Shown: positions 26,261-35,693, counted from the stretch's first letter. The stretch is DNA of 64,000 nucleotides from CAIWHR01 sp040007035 (GCA_040007035.1 JBDTVU010000002.1:14214-78213); one strand, 5' to 3'. A program made the numbers and translations. The notes: generated by a model not told the origin, from the sequence alone.

Positions 26261-26340
26261 TAATGGGTCAGTGTAAGTTATCCATTACTGATGCGGCCAG
26301 GGCAAGTTATCATTCCTGATAACTTACACTGACCCCATTA
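26261..26340. repeat. REP-like palindrome, copy 2 (longer, nested)
   Basis: The outer arms are 26261-26282 (TAATGGGTCAGTGTAAGTTA plus TC, with one G deleted compared with copy 1) and 26318-26340 (the exact reverse arm). Between them is a 35-base insert containing a further GCAAGTTATC (26302-26311) that can pair with the right arm across a six-base loop. This gives two alternative hairpins. The rightmost three bases (26338-26340) are the TAA stop codon of maeB. Related to copy 1 at 21440-21491. Confidence 0.88.
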
Positions 26341-28608
26341 ACCCGTCGCCGCATCGACCACCGCCAGCGCGGTCAGGTTTACCAACCGCCTGACCGTCGC
26401 CGACGGCGTCGCGATCAGCACCGGCTTGTTCGCGCCGAGCAGGATCGGCCCGATCGTCACGCCGTCGCCGCCGGTGATCTTCAGCAGGTTGAACGAGATG
26501 TTCGCGGCGTCGAGATTCGGCATGACGAGGAGGTTCGCCTCCCCTTTCAGCGTGGAATCGGGATGGACGCGGGCGCGGATCGCCTCCGACAGCGCGGCGT
26601 CGCCGTGCATCTCGCCGTCCATCTCCAGCGTCGGCGCGCGTTCCGCCAGCAGGCGCCGGACTTCGCGCATCTTGCGCGCCGACTTCGAATCGTCGCTGCC
26701 GAAATTGGAGTGCGACACCAGCGCGACCTTTGCCAGCAGCCCGAACCGGCGGACGCCTTCGGCCGCCAGCATCGCGATGTCGGCCAGCTGCTCGGCCGAC
26801 GGATCCCGGTTGACATAGGTGTCGCAGATGAACAGCGTCCGGTGCGGCAGCAGCAGGCCGTTCATCGCCGCGAACACCGGCGCGCCGGCCTTCCTGCCGA
26901 TGACTTCGACCACATGGCGCAGGTGCGCGTTGTACTTGCCGACGGTCCCGCACAGCAGCGCGTCGCACTCGCCCATCTGCAGCAGCAGCGCGCCGATCAG
27001 CGAGGGCTTGCGCAGCACGGCTTCCTTGGCGTCTTCCGGCGAAATGCCGTTACGCCCCATCAGCTGGTAGTAGAGCTGCCAGCACTCGCGGTAGCGCGCG
27101 TCGTTGTTGATGTTGACGAGCTCGTAGTCCTTGCCCGCGGCGAGGCGCAGGCCGAACTTCTTCACCCGCGCCGCAATCACCTCCGGCCGGCCGATCAGTA
27201 TCGGGTGGGCGAGCCCTTCGTCGACGATGACCTGCACCGCGCGCAGCACGCGTTCCTCCTCGCCCTCGGCGTAGAGAACCCGCTTCGGCGCGCGCTTGGC
27301 GTTCTCGAACACCGGCTTCATGATGTGGCCGGAGTGGTAGATGAATTGCGAAAGCCGCTCGCGATAGGCGTCGAAGTCGGCGATCGGGCGCGTCGCCACG
27401 CCCGACTCCATCGCCGCCTTCGCCACCGCCGGCGGCACGATCACCATCAGCCGCGGGTCGAACGGCTTCGGGATCAGGTACTCCGGCCCGAACGAGAGCG
27501 CCTCGCCGGAATAGGCCTGCGCGACGACGTCCGACTGCTCGGCGTGCGCAAGTTCGGCGATCGCGCGCACGCAGGCGAGCTTCATCTGCTCGGTGATCGT
27601 CGTCGCGCCGACGTCGAGTGCGCCGCGGAAGATGAACGGGAAGCACAGCACGTTGTTGACCTGGTTCGGGTAGTCCGACCGGCCGGTGGCGAGGATCGCG
27701 TCGGGACGCACCGCCTTGGCGAGCTCGGGCAGGATCTCGGGCTCCGGATTGGCGAGCGCGAGGATCAGCGGGTCCTTCGCCATCCCCTTCACCATGTCCT
27801 GCGTCAGCACCTTCGGCCCAGACAGCCCGAGGAAGATGTCGGCGCCGACGATCACGTCGGCGAGCTTGCGGTCCTTCGTGTCGCGGGCGTAACGGGCCTT
27901 GTTCTCCTCCATCGGCGTCTCGCGGCCGGTGTAGATCACGCCCTTGCTGTCGCAGACGGTGACGTGCTTGCGGTCGAGGCCGAGGCCCACCAGCAGGTCG
28001 AGGCAGGCGATCGCCGCCGCGCCGGCGCCCGAGCAGACGAGCTTCACCTTGCTTATGTCCTTGCCGACGACCTTGAGCGCATTGAGGATCGCGGCGCTGG
28101 CAACGATCGCAGTGCCATGCTGGTCGTCGTGGAACACCGGGATCTTCATCCGCTCGCGCAGCTTCCTCTCGACGTAGAAACAGTCGGGCGCCTTGATGTC
28201 CTCGAGGTTAATGCCGCCGAACGTCGGCTCGAGCCGCGCGATCGTCTTCACCAGCTCTTCGGGGTCGTTCTCGGCCAGCTCGATGTCGAACACGTCGATG
28301 CCGGCGAATTTCTTGAACAGGCAGGCCTTGCCTTCCATCACCGGCTTGCCCGCGAGCGGGCCGATGTTGCCGAGGCCGAGCACGGCGGTGCCGTTGGTGA
28401 CGACGGCAACGAGATTGCCGCGCGACGTGAGCGAACGCGCCTCGCCGGGATCGGCGACGATCGCGTCGCACGCCGCCGCCACCCCCGGCGAATAGGCGAG
28501 CGCCAGGTCGTGCTGATTGATCAGGGTCTTCGTCGGCGTGACCGAGATCTTGCCCGCCGTCGGCAGGCGGTGGTATTCGAGCGCAGCGATGCGCAATTGT
28601 TCGTCCAT
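26338..28608 (-). CDS. maeB: NADP-dependent malic enzyme with phosphotransacetylase-like domain
   Basis: 756-residue fusion-type malic enzyme. Residues 1 to about 430 are the malic enzyme part (SPGVAAACDAI, DDQHGTAIV, GAGAAAIAC with the dinucleotide-binding glycines), which oxidatively decarboxylates malate to pyruvate and makes NADPH. The C-terminal about 320 residues are phosphotransacetylase-like and regulatory in the known enzymes. The ATG has an AGGAGAAGG ribosome site. The stop codon lies within REP-like copy 2. A possible -10 box (TAGAAT, 28653-28658) lies upstream. Confidence 0.96.
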   Translation of the reverse strand: MDEQLRIAALEYHRLPTAGKISVTPTKTLINQHDLALAYSPGVAAACDAIVADPGEARSLTSRGNLVAVVTNGTAVLGLGNIGPLAGKPVMEGKACLFKKFAGIDVFDIELAENDPEELVKTIARLEPTFGGINLEDIKAPDCFYVERKLRERMKIPVFHDDQHGTAIVASAAILNALKVVGKDISKVKLVCSGAGAAAIACLDLLVGLGLDRKHVTVCDSKGVIYTGRETPMEENKARYARDTKDRKLADVIVGADIFLGLSGPKVLTQDMVKGMAKDPLILALANPEPEILPELAKAVRPDAILATGRSDYPNQVNNVLCFPFIFRGALDVGATTITEQMKLACVRAIAELAHAEQSDVVAQAYSGEALSFGPEYLIPKPFDPRLMVIVPPAVAKAAMESGVATRPIADFDAYRERLSQFIYHSGHIMKPVFENAKRAPKRVLYAEGEEERVLRAVQVIVDEGLAHPILIGRPEVIAARVKKFGLRLAAGKDYELVNINNDARYRECWQLYYQLMGRNGISPEDAKEAVLRKPSLIGALLLQMGECDALLCGTVGKYNAHLRHVVEVIGRKAGAPVFAAMNGLLLPHRTLFICDTYVNRDPSAEQLADIAMLAAEGVRRFGLLAKVALVSHSNFGSDDSKSARKMREVRRLLAERAPTLEMDGEMHGDAALSEAIRARVHPDSTLKGEANLLVMPNLDAANISFNLLKITGGDGVTIGPILLGANKPVLIATPSATVRRLVNLTALAVVDAATG

Positions 28609-28652
28609 TTTCCTTCTCCTCCAGCTTTTCCCGGTACTGCGGCCAAGCTGCG

Positions 28653-28658
28653 ATTCTA
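28653..28658 (-). promoter_or_regulatory. Possible -10 box for maeB
   Basis: TAGAAT on the minus strand, about 45 bases before the maeB ATG. No good -35 is visible in the G/C-rich DNA upstream, so confidence is low. Confidence 0.28.
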
Positions 28659-28684
28659 CGCGCTCGCGGCGGCCTCCGGCCCGG

Positions 28685-29044
28685 TCATGCGTCCGGTGCG
28701 GGCGGTTCCGCAGCGTCGTGCGGCGGCGCCTTCGAGGCGACCCGCAGCGCCGCCTTGACCAGCAGGTGGGCGCTGACCGGCGCGGTCAGGAACACGAACA
28801 GCGCGATCAGTACCTCGTGCAGCGACGGCTTCCCGGCATGGACGCTGAAGTACACCATCGACGCCAGCAGCACGCCGCCGACGCCCAGCGTGTTCGCCTT
28901 CGCCGGCGCGTGGAGCCGCAGGTAGAAGTCGGACAGCTTGGCCAGCCCGTACGACCCCAGCAGCGCCGCCATCGCGCCGACGACGAGCAGCAGCGCGATG
29001 AGCGCATCGGCCCACAGCGGCAGCGCAGCCAGCGCGTTGCTCAT
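28685..29044 (-). CDS. mrpG: Monovalent cation/proton antiporter subunit G
   Basis: 119 residues, three transmembrane helices; the MnhG/PhaG family sequence SYGLAKLSDFYLRLHAPAKANTLGVG is clear. ATG 29044 gives the usual N-terminus; a frame extension upstream to 29116 lacks conservation. It is the last gene of the mrp operon, which reads mrpA(B), C, D, E, F, G on the minus strand. The complex exchanges cytoplasmic Na+ or K+ for protons. Confidence 0.93.
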   Translation of the reverse strand: MSNALAALPLWADALIALLLVVGAMAALLGSYGLAKLSDFYLRLHAPAKANTLGVGGVLLASMVYFSVHAGKPSLHEVLIALFVFLTAPVSAHLLVKAALRVASKAPPHDAAEPPAPDA

Positions 29045-29072
29045 CGACGTTCGCTCCGGGTGCGCGGCGCCG

Positions 29073-29342
29073 TCATTCGACGACGTCGCCGCGGGCGACG
29101 TATTTGGCCAGCGCAACGGTCCCGACGAAGCCCAGCATCGCGATCACCAGCGCCGCCTCGAACCACAGCGTCGTGCCGTACGCGATCCCCAGCAACACCA
29201 GCAGCGCCATCGCATCCAGATAGAGCGTGTCGAGGGCGAGGATCCGGTCGGGTACGGACGGGCCGCGCAGCAGCCGCCAGAACGCGAGCAGCAGCGCGAC
29301 GGCGAACGCGCCGACGGCCCAGGGCAGCACGGCGGCGGTCAT
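29073..29342 (-). CDS. mrpF: Monovalent cation/proton antiporter subunit F
   Basis: 89 residues, three transmembrane helices; MnhF/PhaF family with RGPSVPDRILALDTL after the first helix. The start overlaps the mrpE stop by four bases (ATGA). The frame is open further upstream, but only the part from 29342 is homologous. Confidence 0.93.
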   Translation of the reverse strand: MTAAVLPWAVGAFAVALLLAFWRLLRGPSVPDRILALDTLYLDAMALLVLLGIAYGTTLWFEAALVIAMLGFVGTVALAKYVARGDVVE

Positions 29343-29824
29343 TCGAAGATCTCCATCAGCGGCGCCTCGTAGCGCACCTTGATGCCGGCGACCAGCGCCT
29401 CGGGATCGTCGAGGTGAAACGCGTGGACGAGGAGGTAGCGGTTGTCGGGACCGATGTCGGCGGTCAATGTTCCCGGCGTCATCGTGATGATGTTTGCGAG
29501 CGCGGCGATCGCGTACGGGTCGGTGACGGCCAGCGGAACGCGGACGAAACCGGGCGTGATCGCGCGCTCCGGGCCGAGCACCCGCCGCGCGACCTCGACG
29601 TTGGAGACGACGATGTCGTAGAGCACCACGAACCCGAGCCGGACGATCGCGAGCGGCCGCCGGATGCGGGGATGGGTGTTGGCGAACGGCGTGGTGACGA
29701 GCGGCAGCAGCCACGCGAGGAACGCCCCGAGCAGCACGTGGCCGGCGGCCAGCGTGCCGTTGAGCAGCAGCCACACGACGAGGAGCGCGGCGGAGACGAC
29801 CGGCGCGGGCAGCCAGCGCGTCAT
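29339..29824 (-). CDS. mrpE: Monovalent cation/proton antiporter subunit E
   Basis: 161 residues; MnhE/PhaE family with an N-terminal pair of hydrophobic helices and the soluble domain with ITMTPGTLTADIGPDN. Starts with ATG overlapping the mrpD stop by four bases and ends in a four-base overlap with mrpF, so the genes are translationally coupled. Confidence 0.93.
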   Translation of the reverse strand: MTRWLPAPVVSAALLVVWLLLNGTLAAGHVLLGAFLAWLLPLVTTPFANTHPRIRRPLAIVRLGFVVLYDIVVSNVEVARRVLGPERAITPGFVRVPLAVTDPYAIAALANIITMTPGTLTADIGPDNRYLLVHAFHLDDPEALVAGIKVRYEAPLMEIFE

Positions 29825-31380
29825 CGTGCGCCCTCGCCCGCGACAGCCACCGCCGCGCGCCGCGTCACCGGCGGCGCGCCGAGCACGCGCTCGATGTAGC
29901 CACGCGGCGCCAAAAGCTGCGCGGCCGTCGCCATCGCGTACTGCTGCGCCGGTGCCGCGAAGACAGCCAGCGCAACGACGGCGCCGGCAAGGCCCGCGAT
30001 CGCGGCGAGCTCGCCGCCGCCGACACGCACGGCTGCAGGATCCGGCTGCGGCTGCCGCACCTTCCAGAAAATCCGGCTGCCGGCGCGGGCGAGCGCGATC
30101 ATCGCGACGAGGCCGCTGCCGAGCAGCGCCGTCCACAGCCACGCCGCATGCGGCGCGTCGACCGTGGCGGCGAGAATGCCGAGCTTGCCGATGAAGCCCG
30201 GCAGCGGCGGCAGACCCGCGATCGCCGCGGCGGCGCCGAGAAACATGAGGCCGAGCAGCGCCGGCTGCGCGACCGGCGCCGCGCTCCACAGCCGGTCGCC
30301 GGTCGCCCCCCGCTGCCGTGCGATCGCCTCGACGAGCAGGAACAGCAGCGCGGCGGCGAGCGTGCTGTGGACGAGGTAGTACAGCGCGCCGGCCAGCGTC
30401 TGCGCGGTCCCGTCGGCCACGGCGGCGACCAGCGTCCCGGCCGACACGACAACGAGAAACGCGACGATCCCCTTCAGCCGCGGTGCGGCGAGCGCGCCCA
30501 ACGCACCCAGCACGATGGTCCCCACGCCGAGGGCGTACAGCACCGGCCCGCCGAGACCCGCGACCGGCCCGGCGTCCGGTCCGAACACCAGCGTCGTCGT
30601 GCGCAGGATCGCGTAGACGCCGACCTTCGTCATCAGCGCGAACAGCGCGGCCACCGGCGCCGGCGCGGCGCCGTACGTGTCCGGCAGCCAGAACCCCAAC
30701 GGCAGCACCGCGGCCTTCAGCGCGAACACGACGAGCAGCATCAGCCCTGCCGCGCGCAGCAGGCCGGCGTCGGCGGCCGGCGCCGCGGCGACCTTCACCG
30801 CGAGGTCGGCGAGGTTCAGCGTGCCGGCGAGCGCGTAGAACAGGCTCGCGGCGATCAGGAACAGCGACGAGCCGGCGAGGTTGACGACGACGTAGTGGAA
30901 GCCGCTGCGCAGCGCCCGGCCGCCCGCCGCGTGCAGCAGCAGCGCGTACGACGCGATCAGCAGGAGCTCGAAGAACACGAACAGGTTGAAGAGGTCCGCG
31001 GTGAGGAACGCGCCGTTGAGTCCCGCGAGCTGGAACTGGAAGAACGCGTGGAAGTGCGGGCCGCATCGGGCCCAACGGGATTGCGCATGGACGAGCGCCG
31101 CCAGCGCGACGCCGGCGGCCATCGCGACCATCAGCGCCGACAGCCGGTCCGCCACCAGCGCGATGCCGAACGGTGCTGGCCAGTTGCCGAGGAGATACAC
31201 GCCGATCTCGTCGCCGGCAGCGCGCTGCAGCAGCGCGATCGCCACCGCGCAGAGCGCCACCGTCGCGGCGATCGCGATGGCACCCTGGACATCGGGCCGA
31301 TACCGTTCGACGACAAGCATCAGCGCGCCGACGAGAAGCGGCAGCAGGATCGGCGCGACGATCAGATGGTCCGGCGTCAT
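29821..31380 (-). CDS. mrpD: Monovalent cation/proton antiporter subunit D
   Basis: 519-residue membrane protein of the proton-antiporter (NuoL/M/N-related) family, about 14 helices. LLLIASYALLLHAAGG and LKAAVLPLGFWLPDTYG contain the family's functional Lys in the middle helices. ATG 31380 overlaps the mrpC stop by four bases. It forms the ion- and proton-conducting core with MrpA. Confidence 0.95.
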   Translation of the reverse strand: MTPDHLIVAPILLPLLVGALMLVVERYRPDVQGAIAIAATVALCAVAIALLQRAAGDEIGVYLLGNWPAPFGIALVADRLSALMVAMAAGVALAALVHAQSRWARCGPHFHAFFQFQLAGLNGAFLTADLFNLFVFFELLLIASYALLLHAAGGRALRSGFHYVVVNLAGSSLFLIAASLFYALAGTLNLADLAVKVAAAPAADAGLLRAAGLMLLVVFALKAAVLPLGFWLPDTYGAAPAPVAALFALMTKVGVYAILRTTTLVFGPDAGPVAGLGGPVLYALGVGTIVLGALGALAAPRLKGIVAFLVVVSAGTLVAAVADGTAQTLAGALYYLVHSTLAAALLFLLVEAIARQRGATGDRLWSAAPVAQPALLGLMFLGAAAAIAGLPPLPGFIGKLGILAATVDAPHAAWLWTALLGSGLVAMIALARAGSRIFWKVRQPQPDPAAVRVGGGELAAIAGLAGAVVALAVFAAPAQQYAMATAAQLLAPRGYIERVLGAPPVTRRAAVAVAGEGAR

Positions 31381-31778
31381 CGCGCGAAGCTCCCCACCCG
31401 CCCGGGCGCCGGATCGACGTCCTGCGCCGGCGACGCGTCGTCGACCGGCGCGTCGCAGAGGTCCGAGTCGTTGACGAAGCGCGCCTTGAGCGCCAGCGCC
31501 AGCAGCAGCGCCGTCATCGCGAAGCTGATGACGATCGCCGTCAGCGCCAGCGCCTGCGGCAGCGGGTCGGCATAGTGCGCAAGCGACGGCGGCACGCCGG
31601 CACGGACGATCGCCGGTACGCCGGGGCCGACGCGCCCCATCGCGACGATGAACAGGTTGACCGCGTACGACAGCAGCGTGAGGCCGAGCGGCACGTCGAA
31701 CGTCCGCGCGCGAAGCAGCAGCCACGTGCCGGTCGCCGTCAGCACGCCGATGCCCGAAGCAATGAGCCACGCGGTCAC
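31377..31778 (-). CDS. mrpC: Monovalent cation/proton antiporter subunit C
   Basis: 133 residues, NuoK-like subunit of Mrp with three helices; LGLTLLSYAVNLFIVAMG is the family signature. The start is a GTG overlapping the mrpA stop by four bases (GTGA). The C-terminal tail is Asp/Pro-rich and not conserved. Confidence 0.93.
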   Translation of the reverse strand: MTAWLIASGIGVLTATGTWLLLRARTFDVPLGLTLLSYAVNLFIVAMGRVGPGVPAIVRAGVPPSLAHYADPLPQALALTAIVISFAMTALLLALALKARFVNDSDLCDAPVDDASPAQDVDPAPGRVGSFAR

Positions 31779-34573
31779 GCGCCCTCCGTCCTTGCGACAG
31801 CCGCGGGCGCCGCCGCGAGGACGCCCGGTGACAGCAGCGTCAGCATCGTCGCGCCGACGACGGTGAGGAACACGCCGAGGTCGAACAGCGCCGCGGAAGC
31901 GAGCGGCACCTCGCCGACGACGGGCAGCACCGGATGCCCGAACGCGCTGGTGAGGAACGGATACCCGAGCGCAGCGCTGCCGAGCCCGGTGACGCCTGCA
32001 ACCAGCACGCCGGCGCCGATCGCGACCGGATGAACGAACCGGGTAGCCGGCGGCAGCGCCGATCCGCCCGCGACACGGATCAGGATCATCGCCGAGGCCA
32101 GCACCAGGCCCGCGATGAAGCCGCCGCCCGGCAGGTTGTGGCCGCGCAGCAGCAGGTAGACGGCGACCATCGCCGCCAGCGGCAGCAGTGTCCGCGCGAC
32201 GACCTTGACCAGCAGCGGATTCCAGCCGGGCACCGGCGTGTCCGGACGGAAGCTCGCCGGCACGCGAAAGCCGGCGAGCAGCGCGTGGACGATCAGCGCC
32301 GCGATGCCGAGCACCGCGATCTCGCCCAGCGTGTCGAAGCCGCGGAAATCGACGATGACGACGTTGACGACATTGGTGCCGCCGCCGGCAGGCAGCGCGT
32401 GCTCGAGGTAGTACGGCGAGATCGGATCGGCCGGTCGCGCCAGCACCGCCTGGACGATGAGCGCAATGCCGACGCCGGCGGCAAGCGCGATGCCCGCGTC
32501 GCAGATCTTCCGCCACCCCTGCAGCTCCGGCGGCGCGGTCTGCGGCAGGAAGTGCAGCACCAGCATCATCAGCACGACGGTGACGACCTCGACCAGCAAC
32601 TGCGTCAGCGCGAGGTCGGGTGCGGCCAGCAGCACGAAGGCGAGACTGACCATCAGCCCGGCCGCGCCCACGAACACGAGCGCCGTCAGCCGCTGCCGGT
32701 AGCGCAGGGTCGCGGCAAGCGCCGCGGCGATGCCCAGCGACCAGATGATCCAGCCGATCAGTCCGACGCCCGCGTCGGGCCCGCCCGGCGTCTGCGCGAC
32801 CGACGCGCCTCCGAAGCCGGTTTCGGCAATCGGCCACGCCGCTGCCGCGATCGCCACCGCCACGATCCACGCCATCGACCGCGGCAGGCTGCCGTGCGGC
32901 AGCATCCGCACGACGCGCTCCGCCAACGCCTGCGCGCCGGCCATGATCGCATCGAACACGCGCTTGCCGTCAAGGGGCAACCGCGGCACCGTATGCAGAT
33001 CGAGCGCCTTCTGCAGCAGGAAGTAGAAGCCGGTGCCGGCGACGGTCGCGATCACGCTCATCGCGAGCGGTAGGTTGACGCCGTGCCACAGCGCAAGGCT
33101 GTACTCCGGCAGCGGGCCGTGCAAGGCGCTCGCCGCCGCGACGGCGAGCAGCGGGCCGACAGTCACCGCGGGAAAGATGCCGACGGCAAGGCAGACTACG
33201 ACGAGCACCTCGACCGGAATCCGCATCCACCGTGGCGGCTCGTGCGGCGTCCGCGACAATCCGACCGGCTGGCCATTGAAGAACACGTCGTGCACGAAGC
33301 GGACGCTGTAGGCGACGCCGAACGCGGCGGCCACCATCGCCACCACGGGAACGACGATCTCGACGGCGCGGTGCGCGTCGACGGCCAGCGCCTCGGTGAA
33401 AAACATCTCCTTCGACAGGAAGCCGTTGACCAGCGGCACGCCGGCCATCGCGCCGGATGCCACCATCGCCAGCGTCGCCGTGATCGGCATCGCCGACCAC
33501 AGCCCGTTCAACTGCCGCATGTCGCGCGAGCCGGTCTCGTGGTCGACGATCCCGGCGGCCATGAACAGCGACGCCTTGAACGCCGCGTGGTTGAGTACGT
33601 GGAACACGCCGGCAACGACGGCCAGCGGGGTGTCGAGCCCGAACAGCAGCGTGATGAGGCCGAGATGACTGATCGTCGAGTACGCGAGCAGACCCTTCAG
33701 ATCCTGCTGGAAGATCGCGACGTACGCGCCGAACGCGAGCGTGACCAAGCCGGTGCCGCCGACCACGTAGAACCAGAGGTCGGAGCCGCCCAGCGCCGGC
33801 CACAGCCGTGCCAACAGGAACACGCCGCACTTCACCATCGTCGCCGAGTGCAGGTAAGCCGACACCGGCGTCGGCGCCGCCATCGCGTTCGGCAGCCAGA
33901 AGTGAAACGGCCACTGCGCTGATTTGGTGAACGCGCCGAGGAGGACCAGCACCAGCGCCGGCGCGTAGAGCGAATGGGCGCGGATTGCCGGCCCAGCCGC
34001 GAGGACGCGGTCGAGGTCGTAGCTGCCGACGATGTGGCCGACGAGCAGCACGCCGGCGACGAGGCACAGCCCGCCGCCGCCGGTCACCGCAAGCGCCATC
34101 CGGGCGCCGGCCCGCGCGTCGGCGCGATACCGCCAGAACCCGATCAGCAGGAACGAGGTGATGCTGGTCAGCTCCCAGAACACGGCGAGCAGCACCAGGT
34201 TGTCGGCGAGCACCACGCCCAGCATCGCGCCCATGAACGCCAGCAGGTACGCGAAGAAGCGTGCCGGCGGGTCTTCGGCGGCGAGGTAGTAGCGCGCGTA
34301 GAGGACGACCAGCGCGCCGATCGCGCAGACGATGAGCGCGAACGTGAACGCGAGCCCGTCCATGCGGAAACCGAACGCGACGCCGGCGAACCACGGCACC
34401 GACGCGCGCAGCACGTCTCCGGCGAACACCGCCGGCGCCGCGACGCCGAGCAGCGCGCAACCGGCGAGCGCCGTCAGGCCGGCCAGCCATGCCGTAGCAT
34501 TGCGCGCCGTGTTCGGCAGCAGCGCGACCGCCGCTGCTATGGCGAACGGGAGCAGGACGAGCGCGTGAAGCAC
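31775..34573 (-). CDS. mrpA: Monovalent cation/proton antiporter subunit A fused to subunit B
   Basis: 932 residues. Residues 1 to about 500 are the NuoL-like proton-antiporter domain (ITSFLLIGFWRYR, FWLPNAMAAPTPVSAYLHSATMVK). A C-terminal extension follows, and from about residue 770 an MnhB-like domain (LPGGGFIAGLVLASAMILIR) takes the place of a separate mrpB gene. This is the A-plus-B fusion known from the Pha/Mrp systems of many proteobacteria. The start is GTG. It heads the mrp operon, 19 bases downstream of a Ca2+/Na+ antiporter gene on the same strand. Confidence 0.95.
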   Translation of the reverse strand: MLHALVLLPFAIAAAVALLPNTARNATAWLAGLTALAGCALLGVAAPAVFAGDVLRASVPWFAGVAFGFRMDGLAFTFALIVCAIGALVVLYARYYLAAEDPPARFFAYLLAFMGAMLGVVLADNLVLLAVFWELTSITSFLLIGFWRYRADARAGARMALAVTGGGGLCLVAGVLLVGHIVGSYDLDRVLAAGPAIRAHSLYAPALVLVLLGAFTKSAQWPFHFWLPNAMAAPTPVSAYLHSATMVKCGVFLLARLWPALGGSDLWFYVVGGTGLVTLAFGAYVAIFQQDLKGLLAYSTISHLGLITLLFGLDTPLAVVAGVFHVLNHAAFKASLFMAAGIVDHETGSRDMRQLNGLWSAMPITATLAMVASGAMAGVPLVNGFLSKEMFFTEALAVDAHRAVEIVVPVVAMVAAAFGVAYSVRFVHDVFFNGQPVGLSRTPHEPPRWMRIPVEVLVVVCLAVGIFPAVTVGPLLAVAAASALHGPLPEYSLALWHGVNLPLAMSVIATVAGTGFYFLLQKALDLHTVPRLPLDGKRVFDAIMAGAQALAERVVRMLPHGSLPRSMAWIVAVAIAAAAWPIAETGFGGASVAQTPGGPDAGVGLIGWIIWSLGIAAALAATLRYRQRLTALVFVGAAGLMVSLAFVLLAAPDLALTQLLVEVVTVVLMMLVLHFLPQTAPPELQGWRKICDAGIALAAGVGIALIVQAVLARPADPISPYYLEHALPAGGGTNVVNVVIVDFRGFDTLGEIAVLGIAALIVHALLAGFRVPASFRPDTPVPGWNPLLVKVVARTLLPLAAMVAVYLLLRGHNLPGGGFIAGLVLASAMILIRVAGGSALPPATRFVHPVAIGAGVLVAGVTGLGSAALGYPFLTSAFGHPVLPVVGEVPLASAALFDLGVFLTVVGATMLTLLSPGVLAAAPAAVARTEGA

Positions 34574-34592
34574 GTCGGCTCGCCGTTCGCGG

Positions 34593-35693
34593 TCAGGCCT
34601 TGGTGCGGCGGGCCGCGGCGCGCGGTCGCTGCCAGTCGCGCCAGACGCCGATGCTGCCGGTAATCAACGTCAGCGGGACGACGAACCACAGCATCGCGCG
34701 CGAAAAGGCCGGAAGGGCGTCGTGATGCTCGACGGCGAGGATCAGGTACGAGGTGTAGGCGGCGTAGTATAAGAGAAACACCACGCCCTCCCACCGCGCG
34801 ATCCGGCGCCCGGTGACAAACACCGGCAGGCATGCGACGGCCACTGCGGTCATCACCGGCAGGTCGAAGGCCAGTATCGCCGGGGCGACCGCCAGCTCCT
34901 TCGGTGCCGCGAGGCTCGAGAAGCCGAGCACGGCGAGAATGTTGAACGTGTTGCTGCCGACGACGTTGCCGACGGCGATGTCGCGCTCGCCGCGGATGGT
35001 CGCCATCACCGACGTCGCGACTTCCGGCAGCGACGTCCCGGCAGCGACGATGGTGAGACCGATCACGAGCTCGGACACGCCCAGCGACTTGGCGAACGCC
35101 ACCGAGGCTTGGACCAGCCAGTCGGCACCGAGCACCAGCAGCCCCAGTCCGACCAGCACCAGCATCAACTGGACGCCCCAGTGCCGGTCCCAGCCGCCGG
35201 TCGGCGCGAACTTGACCTTGAACTCCTGCTTCGTCGCCCGCGTCGCGCGCCGCGACTGAATGACGAGGAATGCCGTGTACGCCAGCGCCAGCGCCGCCAG
35301 CAACGCGCCGTCGCTGCGGCCCAATCCGCCGTCGGCGGCGAGCGCCCACAGCAGCAACGACGCGCCAACCATCACCGGCACTTCCTGCCGGATCAGTTGC
35401 GCGTTGACGACCAGCGGGGCGACCAGCGCCGAAACGCCGAGGATGAACAGCACGTTGAAGATGTTGCTGCCGACGACGTTGCCCAGCGCGATGTCGACCT
35501 GACCCGACTGCGCCGACTGGATCGACACCGCCATCTCCGGCGCGCTGGTGCCGTAGGCGACGATCGTGAGACCGATGACGAGCGGCGAGACGCCGAACGA
35601 AGTCGCGATCCGCGATGCGCCTCGGACCAGCAGCTCGGCGCCGACGACGAGCACGACAAGGCCGCCGGCAAAGAACGCCAGCTGGCTCAGCAC
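34593..35693 (-). CDS. Calcium/sodium antiporter of the CaCA family
   Basis: 366 residues with two internal repeats, each carrying the alpha-repeat motif G-S-N-xx-N: ALGNVVGSNIFNVLFILG near residue 70 and AVGNVVGSNTFNILAVLG near 240, and G-T-S-x-P-E (YGTSAPEMAVS, AGTSLPEVATS). It exchanges cations across the inner membrane. Start is GTG at 35693. Next to the Mrp operon, so the region is a cation-homeostasis cluster. Confidence 0.93.
   Translation of the reverse strand: MLSQLAFFAGGLVVLVVGAELLVRGASRIATSFGVSPLVIGLTIVAYGTSAPEMAVSIQSAQSGQVDIALGNVVGSNIFNVLFILGVSALVAPLVVNAQLIRQEVPVMVGASLLLWALAADGGLGRSDGALLAALALAYTAFLVIQSRRATRATKQEFKVKFAPTGGWDRHWGVQLMLVLVGLGLLVLGADWLVQASVAFAKSLGVSELVIGLTIVAAGTSLPEVATSVMATIRGERDIAVGNVVGSNTFNILAVLGFSSLAAPKELAVAPAILAFDLPVMTAVAVACLPVFVTGRRIARWEGVVFLLYYAAYTSYLILAVEHHDALPAFSRAMLWFVVPLTLITGSIGVWRDWQRPRAAARRTKA

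Noticed and set aside
21440..26340. Composite transposon formed by the two palindromes
   Set aside because: No transposase or integrase between them, the arms are only about 23 bp, and no target-site duplication is seen.
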